Part shown: positions 1 through 8,579 of the stretch, in pieces
Layout of the letters: each line of letters starts with the position of its first letter
Position numbering within the stretch: position 1 is the first letter of the stretch
Assembly: GCF_021729865.1 (NCBI RefSeq)
Contig: NZ_CP063400.1
Location: 620,001-684,000 of the forward strand
DNA length: 64,000 nucleotides
Origin: Hydrogenophaga sp. SL48
GTDB lineage: Bacteria > Pseudomonadota > Gammaproteobacteria > Burkholderiales > Burkholderiaceae_C
Reading direction: 5' to 3'
Position numbers and translations under genes: made by a program
The notes under the pieces: model-generated
Databases searched by the model: none
What the model was told of the DNA's origin: nothing
What the model saw: only the letters and a program-made list of their open reading frames with translations

Positions 1-151
1 TGCGGCGCAAGCGCATCTTGTTGAGCACGCGCGTCTTGAGCGGGTCGAGGTCGAAACTGAGATCGACGGTATCGATCCAGAAAGCCGGCGGCGCGTAGTC
101 TTCTCGGCGGACCACCGTGGTTGGGCCATTGGCCTCACGCAGAAGGTTCAT
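1..151 (-). CDS. pepN: Aminopeptidase N, N-terminal fragment (cut by window edge)
   Basis: Only the first 50 residues are inside the window; the gene runs off the left edge. The translation begins MNLLREANGP and contains YAPPAFWIDTVDLSFDLDP, which matches the start of M1-family (gluzincin) aminopeptidase N, where a short extended segment leads into the N-terminal beta domain. The zinc site (HEXXH) would lie outside the window. The ATG overlaps the stop of the upstream HAD phosphatase gene by four bases (ATGA), so prfB, the phosphatase and pepN probably form one leftward transcript. The family assignment comes from this N-terminal block alone. Confidence 0.8.
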   Translation of the reverse strand, partial: MNLLREANGPTTVVRREDYAPPAFWIDTVDLSFDLDPLKTRVLNKMRLRR

Positions 152-798
152 AGCTTCTCCAGGAAACGGGATGTGATCAGGGCATGAAAATCGGGAACCC
201 GGGCGAGCACGTGCGGCCCACCGAGTTCGTCGGCTGGGTGCGAGCTGCAGATGGCGACGGCGCGCATGCCGGCGCGCCGAGCGGCCTCGATGCCCAGCGG
301 AGCGTCTTCGAACACGATGCAGTGTTCGGGCGACACGCCGAGGCGGCGTGCCACCTCCAGAAAAATGGCGGGTTCGGGTTTGCCCGGCAGGCCCTCGTCG
401 CCGCCCACCGTGGGCAGCGTCTGTCCCAGCGCCAGGTGCTGGTACGCGAACGCCTGGTTGTGGCGGTCGCCCGCCGTGCCCACGCCGACCGCCAGGCCAC
501 GTTGTTGCGCGGCCCCGAGGAAGGTCTTGAAGCCTGCGACCTCGCTGAAAACGGGGGCAAACAGCTCGCGGTAGACGGCTTCCTTTTCATCGACGTGGGC
601 CTGGGCCTGTTCGTGCGAGATGTCGCCGAACAGCGCCTGCATGCACTCGACGCCGGTGCGACCGGTGGTGCGGCGCATCAGGTCGGCCACATCAATCTCC
701 AGGCCACGTCGTCGCGTGAACTCGACCCAGCTGCGCTGGTGCGACGGCATGGAATCGATCATGGTGCCGTCCATGTCGAAGATCAGGGCCTGGACCAT
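148..798 (-). CDS. HAD-superfamily phosphatase / beta-phosphoglucomutase-like hydrolase
   Basis: A 216-residue cytoplasmic protein with all four HAD motifs: motif I FDMDGTMID (nucleophile Asp8 and Asp10), motif II around VGTAGD, motif III Lys in GKPEP and motif IV FEDAPLGIEAARRAG. The helical cap between motifs I and II places it in subfamily IA with phosphoglycolate phosphatases and beta-phosphoglucomutases. The exact substrate cannot be read from the sequence; a small sugar phosphate is likely. Its ATG follows directly on the TAA of prfB with no spacer, and its TGA overlaps the ATG of pepN, which suggests translational coupling along the leftward transcript. Confidence 0.9.
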   Translation of the reverse strand: MVQALIFDMDGTMIDSMPSHQRSWVEFTRRRGLEIDVADLMRRTTGRTGVECMQALFGDISHEQAQAHVDEKEAVYRELFAPVFSEVAGFKTFLGAAQQRGLAVGVGTAGDRHNQAFAYQHLALGQTLPTVGGDEGLPGKPEPAIFLEVARRLGVSPEHCIVFEDAPLGIEAARRAGMRAVAICSSHPADELGGPHVLARVPDFHALITSRFLEKL

Positions 799-1903
799 TT
801 ACACGCCTTGCTTCAGCGAGGCTTCGATGAAGGCGTCGAGGTCGCCGTCCAGCACCTTCTGCGTGGCCGAGATCTCGACGTTGGTGCGCAGGTCCTTGAT
901 GCGGCTGTTGTCCAGCACGTAGCTGCGGATCTGATGACCCCAACCCACATCGGTCTTGGTGTCTTCGAGCTTCTGCTGCTCTTCCTGCTGCTTGCGCAGC
1001 TCGTGGTCGTACAGGCGCGAACGCAGTCGTTTCCACGCCACGTCGCGGTTGCTGTGCTGGCTGCGACCGTCCTGGCACTGCACCACGATGCCGGTGGGGA
1101 TGTGCGTCAGGCGCACGGCCGAGTCGGTCTTGTTGATGTGCTGGCCACCCGCGCCCGATGCGCGGAAGGTGTCGGTGCGCACGTCGGCCGGGTTGATGTT
1201 GATCTCGATCGAGTCGTCGATTTCGGGGTACACGAACACCGACGCAAACGAGGTGTGGCGCCCACCCGAGCTGTCGAACGGGCTCTTGCGCACCAGGCGG
1301 TGCACGCCGGTTTCGGTGCGCAACAGACCAAAGGCGTAGTCGCCCTCGATCTTGATCGTGGCGCCCTTGATGCCGGCGGTGTCGCCCGCGGTCTCGTCTT
1401 CGATCGTGGTCGTGAAGCCCTTGCGCTCGCAGTACTTCAGGTACTGGCGCAGCAGCATGCTGGCCCAGTCGCAGGCCTCGGTGCCGCCGGCGCCGGCCTG
1501 GATGTCCAGGAAGCAGTTCAGCGGATCGGCCGGGTTGTTGAACATGCGGCGGAATTCGAGCTTCTCCACCTCGACCGCGACCTTGGCGGCCTCGCCTTCG
1601 ATGGTGATCAGCCCGGCGTCGTCGCCGTCTTCGCTCGACATCTCGAACAGTTCGCTGTTGTCCGAAAGCTCACCGGTGAGGCGGTCGAGCACCAGCACCA
1701 CGTCTTCGAGCGATTTCTTTTCTCGCCCCAGGTCCTGGGCGCGCTTGGGGTCGTTCCAGACCGTCGGGTCTTCCAGCGCGGACTCGACTTCCTTCAGTTT
1801 CGATGCTTTGGCATCGTAGTCAAAGATACCTCCGTAACTCGACCACGCGGGTGGTCAGGTCGGCGAGTTGGCTACGGATGGTGTTGACGCGTTCTGCTTC
1901 CAT
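799..1903 (-). CDS. prfB: Peptide chain release factor 2, expressed by programmed +1 frameshift
   Basis: Release factor 2 hydrolyses peptidyl-tRNA at UGA and UAA stop codons. The reading frame is split. A 27-codon leader starts at the ATG at 1903 ([16 protein letters not shown]) and ends at an in-frame TGA at 1820-1822. The main frame continues one base further on with [19 protein letters not shown]. Joined, the protein has about 367 residues, the normal RF2 length. The main frame contains the SPF-type stop-recognition tripeptide (KSPFDSSGG) and the catalytic GGQ loop ([15 protein letters not shown]). Starting at the first ATG of the main frame would give only 300 residues and lose the N-terminal domain. 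The leftward neighbour, a HAD phosphatase, starts directly after the stop. Confidence 0.96.
1820..1834 (-). other. prfB: prfB programmed +1 frameshift site
   Basis: On the minus strand the order is CGG AGG TAT CTT TGA C. A Shine-Dalgarno-like GGAGG (1829-1833) lies three bases before the slippery CTT (1823-1825), which is followed by the in-frame TGA (1820-1822) and C. This is the classic autoregulatory signal: when RF2 is scarce the ribosome pauses at UGAC and slips +1 on CUU. The frames on both sides encode conserved RF2 sequence, so the shift is required and is not a sequencing error. Confidence 0.96.
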
Positions 1904-2040
1904 GATGGGACCTTGATTCGATTTGGGGGGAGGGCACGCCCTTGGACACCGTGGTGGCCATGGGTGGGTAAACCGCGATTTTCTCACGCGAACGGTGAGA
2001 AGCGGCCGGTGCCCGCCGATCCCGCCGGGAGGACGCGTGT

Positions 2041-2547
2041 TCAGAAGCGCAAAGCGGTGCCCAGCATGATGCCGGCGGTGCCCAGCAGTTGCAGCTCCAC
2101 ACTGACCGCTGGCGTCAACCGGTACCCCAGGGCGGGGATCAATCCCGGGGAAAAACCGTGGTTGTTGGCCGGGACTTTGCCCTCGTAGCGATCCACATAG
2201 CCGAACAGCACGCCCGCGCTGACCGAACCGTACAGCTTGGGCAGGCTCGGCACGAACGCGTTCCAGGTTTTCCCCAGATAGACATAGCCCGAAGGTTGAC
2301 CGAAGGAGTTGCGGAACAGGCTGAAGCCGCAGAACCGGTCGTCGGGCAGCCGCTGCGTGAAACCCAGCGCGTACACGGGCTTGTGTTCGTCAGACAGCGT
2401 CCAGTGCCGGGTGAAGGGCGAGATGAACAGCTCGTGGTGCCGGTCCTTGGCGTCTGGCGGGTTCCAGCCCGGGCACGGCGCGTAGTCCTGGGCGCCTGCG
2501 CGGGCGGCGAGCATGGAAACCAGGAGAAAAGCGAAAAAGGCTCGCAT
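2041..2547 (-). CDS. Small outer-membrane beta-barrel protein, PagP-like
   Basis: A 168-residue protein with a clear Sec signal peptide (MRAFFAFLLVSMLAARAGAQ). The rest is rich in alternating aromatic and polar segments and ends in TAGIMLGTALRF, a C-terminal beta-strand with terminal Phe as in outer-membrane barrels. Size and the strand pattern (YVYLGKTWNAF, SVSAGVLFGYVDRY, SPGLIPALGYRL) resemble lipid A palmitoyltransferase PagP, and related betaproteobacterial proteins carry uncertain names. I infer an eight-strand barrel; acyltransferase activity is not shown. The start at 2547 was chosen because it begins the signal peptide; the open frame extends upstream without a plausible alternative start. 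Confidence 0.6.
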   Translation of the reverse strand: MRAFFAFLLVSMLAARAGAQDYAPCPGWNPPDAKDRHHELFISPFTRHWTLSDEHKPVYALGFTQRLPDDRFCGFSLFRNSFGQPSGYVYLGKTWNAFVPSLPKLYGSVSAGVLFGYVDRYEGKVPANNHGFSPGLIPALGYRLTPAVSVELQLLGTAGIMLGTALRF

Positions 2548-2610
2548 GCAGTGCCAAGGAGGGGGTGAGGGGTGCTGCAAAATTGTGCCATTGATGCTTT
2601 GACTGACCCC

Positions 2611-3507
2611 ATGACCGTTTTCAGCGCCTCCGTGTCGCCCGCCCAGCGACGCATTCACCTGGCCCTGTGGGTCCTTGGACTGGTTCTTCTGCTCCCGGCT
2701 TGTGCCGGGGTGGACACCTGGCAGCGCGAAAAGATCTACCGTCCCACCGCGCTGCAGAACGACGCCGAGAAGCAGGTCCTTCAGGCGGCGAATCCCGACG
2801 TCAGCGTGTTGCGCGTCCCTTCCGGCTCGTCCGGGGAGTGGGTGGAGGTGCTGCAGGTGCCCGCCCTCGGCAGCCCGTCGCGGGACATCCGGGTGTTGTA
2901 CCTGCACGGCACCTTTCGCCATGCGTACCAGAACCTGCCCAAGACCCTGCCCATGCGGCGCGCGGGAATGGCTGTGTGGCTGCCCGACTACCGGGGCTGG
3001 GGCGGCTCCAGCCCGCGCTTGCCCGATGAGCCGGGCATCCACGACGACGCGTGGGTGGTGTGGCAGTTCCTGCAAGCTCAAGGGCCGCGGGACCCTTCGG
3101 TGCGTTGGGTGATTTACGGACACTCCATGGGCACGGCCGTCGCCACCCGGCTGGCGGCGCGCCTGAAGGGAACGAACGGCTATTGCGCCCTGGTGCTGGA
3201 GAGCGGATTCACCAGCTTCTCCGACCTGGCGCAGGCCAGCGTGGGCTGGGTGGGGCGCGCGCTGGTGGGCATGGGCTCGCAGCGCATGGCGGCCAGCGAG
3301 GACATCACCGGGGTCCACGGGCCGGTTTGGTTCCTGCACGGATCGCAGGACACCACGGTGCCGATGGCGCAGGGGCGGCGCCTGTACGACATGGCACCAC
3401 CGCCGAAGTTCTGGCGGGACTGGCCGCTGGGCCACAGCAACCTGCACACCGACACCACCGGCTCTTACGATCAGGCCTGGCGAGACATCGCTACGAGCTG
3501 CTTGTGA
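2611..3507 (+). CDS. Alpha/beta hydrolase lipoprotein
   Basis: A 298-residue protein starting MTVFSASVSPAQRRIHLALW, with a hydrophobic helix ending in a lipobox (LLPAC, Cys31), so it is probably lipid-anchored in the envelope. The hydrolase core has the oxyanion-side LYLHGT, the nucleophile elbow YGHSMG (Ser172), a late Asp in HGSQDTTVP and a final His in LGHSNLH, a complete Ser-Asp-His triad of the serine-peptidase-S9/lysophospholipase type. The substrate is unknown. It is divergent from the PagP-like gene, and a structured repeat follows its stop codon. Confidence 0.82.
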   Translation: MTVFSASVSPAQRRIHLALWVLGLVLLLPACAGVDTWQREKIYRPTALQNDAEKQVLQAANPDVSVLRVPSGSSGEWVEVLQVPALGSPSRDIRVLYLHGTFRHAYQNLPKTLPMRRAGMAVWLPDYRGWGGSSPRLPDEPGIHDDAWVVWQFLQAQGPRDPSVRWVIYGHSMGTAVATRLAARLKGTNGYCALVLESGFTSFSDLAQASVGWVGRALVGMGSQRMAASEDITGVHGPVWFLHGSQDTTVPMAQGRRLYDMAPPPKFWRDWPLGHSNLHTDTTGSYDQAWRDIATSCL

Positions 3508-3600
3508 CCCACCCCTGCGCCGCCTGCAGCGTCACCCCCTCAAGGAGGTGATGCGCGCGGCCCGGCGGAGCCGGTTCCACCGCATCCTGGGTCGGGCAGC
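3508..3600 (+). repeat. Structured intergenic repeat, copy R1
   Basis: It starts at the base after the hydrolase stop codon. It has the family order: CCCACCCCTGCGCCGC, an arm pair ACCCCCTC/GAGGTG, GATGCGCGCGGCCCGGCGGAGCCGG (with a CCGGC..GCCGG stem), then TTCCACCGCATCCTG. It points in the direction of the preceding gene. Five further copies lie at 7921, 9588, 37700, 48572 and 51106. Confidence 0.85.
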
Positions 3601-3603
3601 CGC

Positions 3604-4521
3604 TCAAGCTGTGTCGGCGAGGAAGCCTTCGATCAGTTGGGCCAGCCGCTCCGGCTGGTCGTGGTGCAGCATGTGAGCCGCGTCTTCGATCACGGCGTTG
3701 TGCAGGTTCGGCACGGCCTTCAGGCGCTCGTGGTACTGCTCCAGCGTGAAGCGGCCCTTCCACCACTGTGAGAGGCTGTCATCGCTGGCGGTGACACTGA
3801 GCACCGGCGCCGCGATGCGCTCGTAGATGGCCAGTGTCTCGGGCAGCTGGTAGAGATGGGCGTTCACCACCTTGTGTGCCGCGTCGCCGAGGATCGCCCA
3901 TCGGCCCTCTGCGTCGGGTGCGGCCCACTGGCGCGCCAGCCAGCCGGCCTTGTCGGCGCCCAGGCGGGGGTTGGTCTTCATCAGGCGACGCGCCACGCCC
4001 TCGACCGAGTCGTAGGTCTTGAGGTCCATCTCGCCGCGGCGCAGGGCCTTGAGCTCGTCCAGCCACTGCGCGTATCGCCCGGGCGCCTGCGCGGGTCGCG
4101 TTTCGGGCATGCCGAAGCCTTCGAGGTTGACCAGGCGTCGGATGCGCTCGGGCCGCACGCCCGCGTACATCATGGCCACGTTGCCACCCATGCTGTGGCC
4201 CACCAGGTTCACCGCCGCGCCGGGCGCGAAGTGGTCGAGCAGGGCGTCGAGGTCGGCCAGGTAGTCGGCGAACCAGTAGTTGTCGGGTTCAGGCCCGGAC
4301 CCTTTCGTCAGCCCATACCCCCGCCAGTCGGGCGCGATGATCCATTGGTCATCGGTCAGCGCGTCCACCATGAACTGCCAGGACGCAGCCACGTCCATCC
4401 AGCCGTGCACGAGCACCAGTGGTGCCTGACCGGCTTGGGGTTCACCCCACTGTCGCACGTGGTACTCGAGGTGGCGGATGGGCACAAACGTGCTGCGCGA
4501 GGCTTTGAGTGCTTGGTACAT
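3604..4521 (-). CDS. Alpha/beta hydrolase
   Basis: A roughly 305-residue alpha/beta hydrolase with LVLVHGWMD (oxyanion strand and HG motif), IIAPDWRGYGLT, nucleophile elbow LVGHSMGG, Asp in SVTASDDSLS and a C-terminal His in IEDAAHMLHHDQPERL. No signal peptide is seen, so it is probably cytoplasmic. The fold and motifs resemble haloalkane dehalogenase/epoxide hydrolase-type esterases, but the substrate is not evident. Of three clustered ATGs (4521, 4530, 4533) I chose 4521, just before the conserved block FVPIRHLEYHVRQWG. The gene is divergent from the acyl-CoA synthetase, with about 35 bases between starts. Confidence 0.85.
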   Translation of the reverse strand: MYQALKASRSTFVPIRHLEYHVRQWGEPQAGQAPLVLVHGWMDVAASWQFMVDALTDDQWIIAPDWRGYGLTKGSGPEPDNYWFADYLADLDALLDHFAPGAAVNLVGHSMGGNVAMMYAGVRPERIRRLVNLEGFGMPETRPAQAPGRYAQWLDELKALRRGEMDLKTYDSVEGVARRLMKTNPRLGADKAGWLARQWAAPDAEGRWAILGDAAHKVVNAHLYQLPETLAIYERIAAPVLSVTASDDSLSQWWKGRFTLEQYHERLKAVPNLHNAVIEDAAHMLHHDQPERLAQLIEGFLADTA

Positions 4522-4555
4522 TCGATTCATCATAAAGACGAGCAGGAGACACCGC

Positions 4556-6316
4556 ATGCCCCAGCGTCAAGGCCGTGACACCCCCGCGTCCGCCGTGGAC
4601 CATTACGACCAGCTGCACCGCCGCTTTGGCTGGCAGGTGCCCAGGCACTTCAACATGGCCGAGGTCTGCTCGCGCCGCTGGGCAACCGATCCCGAGGTCG
4701 CGGCCCGCACCGCCGTGATCGCCTGTGCCGCCGACCGCCCCGACCAGCGCCACAGCTACGCCGAACTGCAGCAGCAAGCCAACCGCCTGTCCAACGCGCT
4801 CTCCGCGCTCGGCGTGCGGCGCGGCGACCGCGTGGCCATCGTGATGCCGCAGCGTTTCGAGACCGCCGTGGCCTACATGGCGGTGCTGCAGATGGGCGCG
4901 GTCGGTGTGCCGCTCTCGCAACTCTTCGGCCCCGAGGCGCTGGAGTTCCGCCTGCGCGACAGCGAAGCCCTGGTGGCGATCTGCGACGCGAGCACGCTGG
5001 CGGCCGTGCAGTCCGTGAGCGCGCAATGTCCTCAACTGCACAGCGTGATCGCGGTGGATGCGCCAGAGAGCAGCGTGCTGCACTGGGCGCCGGTGCTGGC
5101 GCAGGAGCCGGCCGCGTTCGACGCGGTGAACACACTGGCCGACGAGGCGGCGGTGCTGATCTACACCAGCGGCACCACCGGCAACCCCAAGGGCGCGCTG
5201 ATTCCCCATCGCGCGCTGATCGGCAACCTCACCGGTTTCGTGTGCAGCCAGAACTGGTTCGGCTTCGACCCTTGGGACGCGTCGGTGCCGAGCGAGGCGG
5301 TGTTCTGGTCGCCGGCCGACTGGGCCTGGACCGGTGGCCTGATGGACGCGCTGCTGCCCACGCTTTACTTCGGCCGCACCATCGTCGGCTTCAACGGCCG
5401 CTTCACCCCGCAGACCGCGTTCGAGCTGATGCAGCGCCACGGCGTGACCCACACCTTCCTGTTCCCGACCGCGCTCAAGGCCATGATGAAAGCCTTCCCC
5501 GAGCCGCGCCAGCAATACCGGCTGAACCTGCAGGCCATCATGAGCGCGGGCGAGGCCGTGGGCGACGCGGTGTTCGCCTACTGCCGCGAGCAACTGGGCG
5601 TGACGGTCAACGAGATGTTCGGCCAGACCGAGATCAACTACATCGTGGGCAACTGCGCGCGGCTCTACCCCGCGCGAGCGGGTTCCATGGGCAAGGGCTA
5701 TCCGGGCCATCGCGTGGCGGTGATCGACGACGACGGCAACGAGTGCCCCGTCGGCGTGCCAGGCGATGTCGCGGTGCACCGGCTCGACGTGCACGGCGAC
5801 CCCGACCCGATCTTCTTCCTCGGCTACTGGAAAAACGAGGCCTCGACCCGCGCCAAGTTCACCGGCGACATGGCCGACAGCTGGTGCCGCACCGGCGACC
5901 TCGCCACCCGCGACGCCGACGGCTACCTCTGGTACCAGGGCCGCAGCGACGACGTGTTCAAGGCCGCGGGCTACCGCATCGGCCCGAGCGAGATCGAGAA
6001 CTGCCTGGTCAAGCACCCGGCGGTCGCCAACGCGGCCGTGGTGCCCAAGCCCGACGCCGAGCGTGGCGCGGTGGTCAAGGCCTATGTGGTGCTGGCCCAG
6101 GAGTACCTCGCGGCGCCGGGAAGGCGTGTGGGCGACGCGGATTTCGAAGCACGGCTGGTGAAGGAGTTGCAGGCGCATGTGAAGGGCAAACTCGCGCCGT
6201 ATGAATACCCCAAGGACATCGAGTTCGTCGAATCGCTGCCGATGACCACCACCGGCAAGGTGCAACGCCGCGTGTTGCGGCTGCAGGAAGAGTCGAGGGC
6301 GCGACCGAGCGCCTGA
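4556..6316 (+). CDS. Acyl-CoA synthetase (AMP-forming), medium-chain/acetyl-CoA synthetase type
   Basis: A 586-residue ANL-superfamily enzyme that activates a carboxylic acid to acyl-AMP and then acyl-CoA. Core motifs are the phosphate-binding loop LIYTSGTTGNPKGA, NEMFGQTEINYIVGN, the hinge region WCRTGDLATRDADGY and the C-terminal lysine motif TTTGKVQRRVLR. The adenylate-forming domain spans roughly residues 60-430 and the swivelling C-terminal domain 440-580. The WSPADWAWTGG block is typical of medium-chain (ACSM-like) enzymes. The start at 4556 was chosen because AGGAG stands nine bases upstream. Substrate chain length is inferred from family resemblance only. Confidence 0.88.
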   Translation: MPQRQGRDTPASAVDHYDQLHRRFGWQVPRHFNMAEVCSRRWATDPEVAARTAVIACAADRPDQRHSYAELQQQANRLSNALSALGVRRGDRVAIVMPQRFETAVAYMAVLQMGAVGVPLSQLFGPEALEFRLRDSEALVAICDASTLAAVQSVSAQCPQLHSVIAVDAPESSVLHWAPVLAQEPAAFDAVNTLADEAAVLIYTSGTTGNPKGALIPHRALIGNLTGFVCSQNWFGFDPWDASVPSEAVFWSPADWAWTGGLMDALLPTLYFGRTIVGFNGRFTPQTAFELMQRHGVTHTFLFPTALKAMMKAFPEPRQQYRLNLQAIMSAGEAVGDAVFAYCREQLGVTVNEMFGQTEINYIVGNCARLYPARAGSMGKGYPGHRVAVIDDDGNECPVGVPGDVAVHRLDVHGDPDPIFFLGYWKNEASTRAKFTGDMADSWCRTGDLATRDADGYLWYQGRSDDVFKAAGYRIGPSEIENCLVKHPAVANAAVVPKPDAERGAVVKAYVVLAQEYLAAPGRRVGDADFEARLVKELQAHVKGKLAPYEYPKDIEFVESLPMTTTGKVQRRVLRLQEESRARPSA

Positions 6317-6332
6317 TGCGCTGCGGGGGTTT

Positions 6333-6758
6333 TCACTTCCCTTCGCTGATGCGAAGTTCCAGCTGTCGGCCTCCGGCCTTGCCTTCGGTGGTGAGGCGGG
6401 TGACGTCGGCGCCGCGCGCGAGCAGGTAGTCGCGCACGCTCAGGGCGCGGTCCTGCGCGAGCAGGCGGTTGGCCGCGTCGCTGCGGCCTTCGTCGCCGTT
6501 GCCCACGATGTGCACGCGAAACGTGGGCCGGCTTTCGAGCCGTTTGCCGAGCTCGTTGAGCTGGCGTGCCAGACCAGGCTTGACCGCCGAACGGCCTTTG
6601 TCGAAGGCCGATGCGGCGGGCAGAACCATGGACGAGGGCGGGGCGGAGGCGCGTGGCGCGGCCGGTGCGCCGCTGCCACGCGGCGGGGTCGAACAGGCCG
6701 CCAGTGCCAGGAGCAACAAGGGCGGAATGGCGCGGAGGGCGGGCGACAAGCGGGGCAT
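6333..6758 (-). CDS. OmpA-family lipoprotein, short
   Basis: A 141-residue protein with an N-terminal hydrophobic helix ending LALAACSTPP (lipobox, Cys22), then a Pro/Ala/Ser linker. A C-terminal region (about 50-141) looks like a compact OmpA/MotB peptidoglycan-associating domain: FDKGRSAVKPGL, FRVHIVGNGDEG, NRLLAQDRALSVRDYLLARG. It probably sits in the periplasm, lipid-anchored, touching peptidoglycan. It lies tail to tail with the acyl-CoA synthetase, 16 bases between stops. Confidence 0.75.
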   Translation of the reverse strand: MPRLSPALRAIPPLLLLALAACSTPPRGSGAPAAPRASAPPSSMVLPAASAFDKGRSAVKPGLARQLNELGKRLESRPTFRVHIVGNGDEGRSDAANRLLAQDRALSVRDYLLARGADVTRLTTEGKAGGRQLELRISEGK

Positions 6759-6876
6759 ACCTGGACTCCTGGTGGGGGCGCCGCCGGTGGCGACAGGGCC
6801 GGCGCGGGCACGGCCCTAAACTTATAGATCGGTTTTTCCTCCGATTGTCCTTTCATACGCATTTGCACACCCCTCC

Positions 6877-7920
6877 ATGAACTCTGTTGCACTCGGCGCC
6901 AGCGGCCTGCAAGTCACCCCCATCTGCCTGGGCACCATGACCTTCGGTGAACAGGTCAACGAAGCCAGCGCCCACACCATCCTCGACCGTTCGCTGGAAC
7001 GCGGGGTCAACTTCATCGACGCCGCCGAGATGTACTCGGTGCCGGCCAAGGCCGAGACCTGCGGCGCCACCGAAACCATCATTGGCAACTGGTTCGCGAA
7101 ACACCCCGGCGCGCGCGAGAAGCTGGTGGTGGCGACCAAGGTCGCCGGTCCCGCGCGCGGCATGCCCTGGATGCGCCCCGAGGTCAGCAAGGCCGGCATC
7201 ATCGAAGCCTGCGAAGGCAGCCTCAGGCGCCTGCAGACCGATGTGATCGACCTGTACCAGATCCACTGGCCCGCGCGCAACGTGCCGGTCTTTGGTGCGG
7301 TCTATTTCGACCCCGCCAAGGACAAGCCCATGCCCTCGGTGCTGGAACAGCTGGAAGCGCTGTCCGGGCTGGTCCAGGCCGGCAAGGTGCGCGCCGTCGG
7401 CCTCTCGAACGAATCGCCCTACGGCGTGCACGAGTTCGTGCGCCTGGCCGAACAGCACGGCCTGCCTCGCGTGGCGACGGTGCAGAACCCTTACTGCCTG
7501 ATCAACCGGACCTACGAGAACGGGCTGGACGAAACCTGCCACCGCCTGGGCGTTTCGCTGCTCGCCTACTCGCCGCTGGGCTTCGGCCTGCTGAGCGGCA
7601 AGTACGACGAGACGGGTCTGGTCGGCGACCACGGCCGCATGGCGATCTACGACAGCATGAAGGCCCAGCGCTGGGGCCGGCCCGAGGCGCTGGCCGCGGC
7701 GAAGCGCTACAACACGCTGGCGCGCGACCACGGCATGACGCCCTCACAACTGGCGCTGGCCTTCTGCTACCGCAACCCCAAGGTCGCCAGCACCATCATC
7801 GGCGTGACCTCGCTGGCGCAGCTGGATGAATGCCTGGATGCGTGGGACACCCAGCTCTCCCCCGAACTGCTCAAGGCCATCGACGCCATCCGCTGGGAAC
7901 TGCGCGACCCCGCGCAGTGA
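6877..7920 (+). CDS. NADP(H)-dependent aldo/keto reductase, Tas family
   Basis: A 347-residue (alpha/beta)8-barrel oxidoreductase. LGTMTFGEQVNE at the N-terminus, the catalytic Asp/Tyr segment FIDAAEMYSVPAK, KVAGPARGMPWM, DLYQIHWP and the cofactor-binding tail AFCYRNPKVASTIIGVTSL are characteristic of the E. coli Tas-like branch. It reduces aldehydes or ketones; the natural substrate is unknown. The stop is followed at once by intergenic repeat R2. Confidence 0.92.
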   Translation: MNSVALGASGLQVTPICLGTMTFGEQVNEASAHTILDRSLERGVNFIDAAEMYSVPAKAETCGATETIIGNWFAKHPGAREKLVVATKVAGPARGMPWMRPEVSKAGIIEACEGSLRRLQTDVIDLYQIHWPARNVPVFGAVYFDPAKDKPMPSVLEQLEALSGLVQAGKVRAVGLSNESPYGVHEFVRLAEQHGLPRVATVQNPYCLINRTYENGLDETCHRLGVSLLAYSPLGFGLLSGKYDETGLVGDHGRMAIYDSMKAQRWGRPEALAAAKRYNTLARDHGMTPSQLALAFCYRNPKVASTIIGVTSLAQLDECLDAWDTQLSPELLKAIDAIRWELRDPAQ

Positions 7921-8012
7921 GGGCGCCACCCCCGTCGCGCTGCGCGCGACCCCCTCCAGGGGGCGATGCGCGTGGCCCGACGGAGCCGGTTCCACCGCAT
8001 CCTGAGTCAGAC
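7921..8012 (+). repeat. Structured intergenic repeat, copy R2
   Basis: It starts directly after the aldo/keto reductase TGA and has the same order as R1: GGGCGCCACCCCCG, a GCGCTGCGCGC hairpin, ACCCCCTCCAGGGGGC (self-complementary), GATGCGCGTGGCCCGACGGAGCCGG, TTCCACCGCATCCTGAGTC. It points in the direction of the preceding gene. Confidence 0.85.
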
Positions 8013-8034
8013 ACTGTCCTCGTTGCATCTGTTC

Positions 8035-8526
8035 ATGGCGAAAAAAACGCACATCTCCGAGACGCCTGCCACCGCCTGGCTCAAGGCGCATGGCGTGGCT
8101 TTCACCGAGCATCCCTACGAATATTTGGAGCATGGGGGCGCCCAGCACAGCGCGGCCGTGTTGGGCTTTGACCCCTTCGCCGTGATCAAGACCCTGATCA
8201 TGCAGGACGAGGCGGCCAAGCCGCTGGCCATCCTCATGCACGGCAACCGCACGGTGTCCACCAAGAATCTCGCGCGGCAGATCGGCGCCAAATCGGTCGA
8301 GCCCTGCAAGCCCGAGGTGGCCAACCGCCACAGCGGCTACCTGGTGGGTGGCACCTCGCCGTTCGGGCTGAAGCGCGAGATGCCGGTGTACGTGGAGTCC
8401 ACGGTGCTGGCGCTGCCGAAGATTTGGATCAACGGTGGACGCCGCGGTTTTCTCGTCGGCATCGATCCGGCGGTGCTGGCCGCCCCGCTGGGGGCGAAGC
8501 CGGTGCAGTGCGCGCTGGCAGAATAA
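8035..8526 (+). CDS. ybaK: Cys-tRNA(Pro)/Cys-tRNA(Cys) deacylase, YbaK family
   Basis: A 163-residue protein of the YbaK/ProX editing family that hydrolyses mischarged aminoacyl-tRNA, mainly Cys-tRNA(Pro). Evidence is the compact single domain with KTLIMQDEAAKPLAILMHG, VSTKNLARQIGAKSVEPC and the GYLVGGTSPFG loop typical of the family. The start MAKKTHISETPATAWLK was chosen at 8035; upstream in-frame sequence lies in repeat R2 and is not conserved. Length is normal for the family. Confidence 0.9.
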   Translation: MAKKTHISETPATAWLKAHGVAFTEHPYEYLEHGGAQHSAAVLGFDPFAVIKTLIMQDEAAKPLAILMHGNRTVSTKNLARQIGAKSVEPCKPEVANRHSGYLVGGTSPFGLKREMPVYVESTVLALPKIWINGGRRGFLVGIDPAVLAAPLGAKPVQCALAE

Positions 8527-8579
8527 GTGCCAGTGTCGCGCCGCGTGCGCGGCCTCAGAACCACAACGAGGGCATCGCC

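Noticed and set aside
184..1887. A 567-codon open frame on the plus strand over the HAD and prfB genes
   Set aside because: It is a high-GC antisense shadow. The minus-strand frames carry conserved motifs; this one has low-complexity Ala/Gly/Arg/His-rich sequence and no domain.
1904..2040. lysS or a riboswitch upstream of prfB
   Set aside because: No lysyl-tRNA synthetase frame is present beside prfB here, and the 137-base gap holds no pairing pattern beyond what random GC-rich DNA gives.
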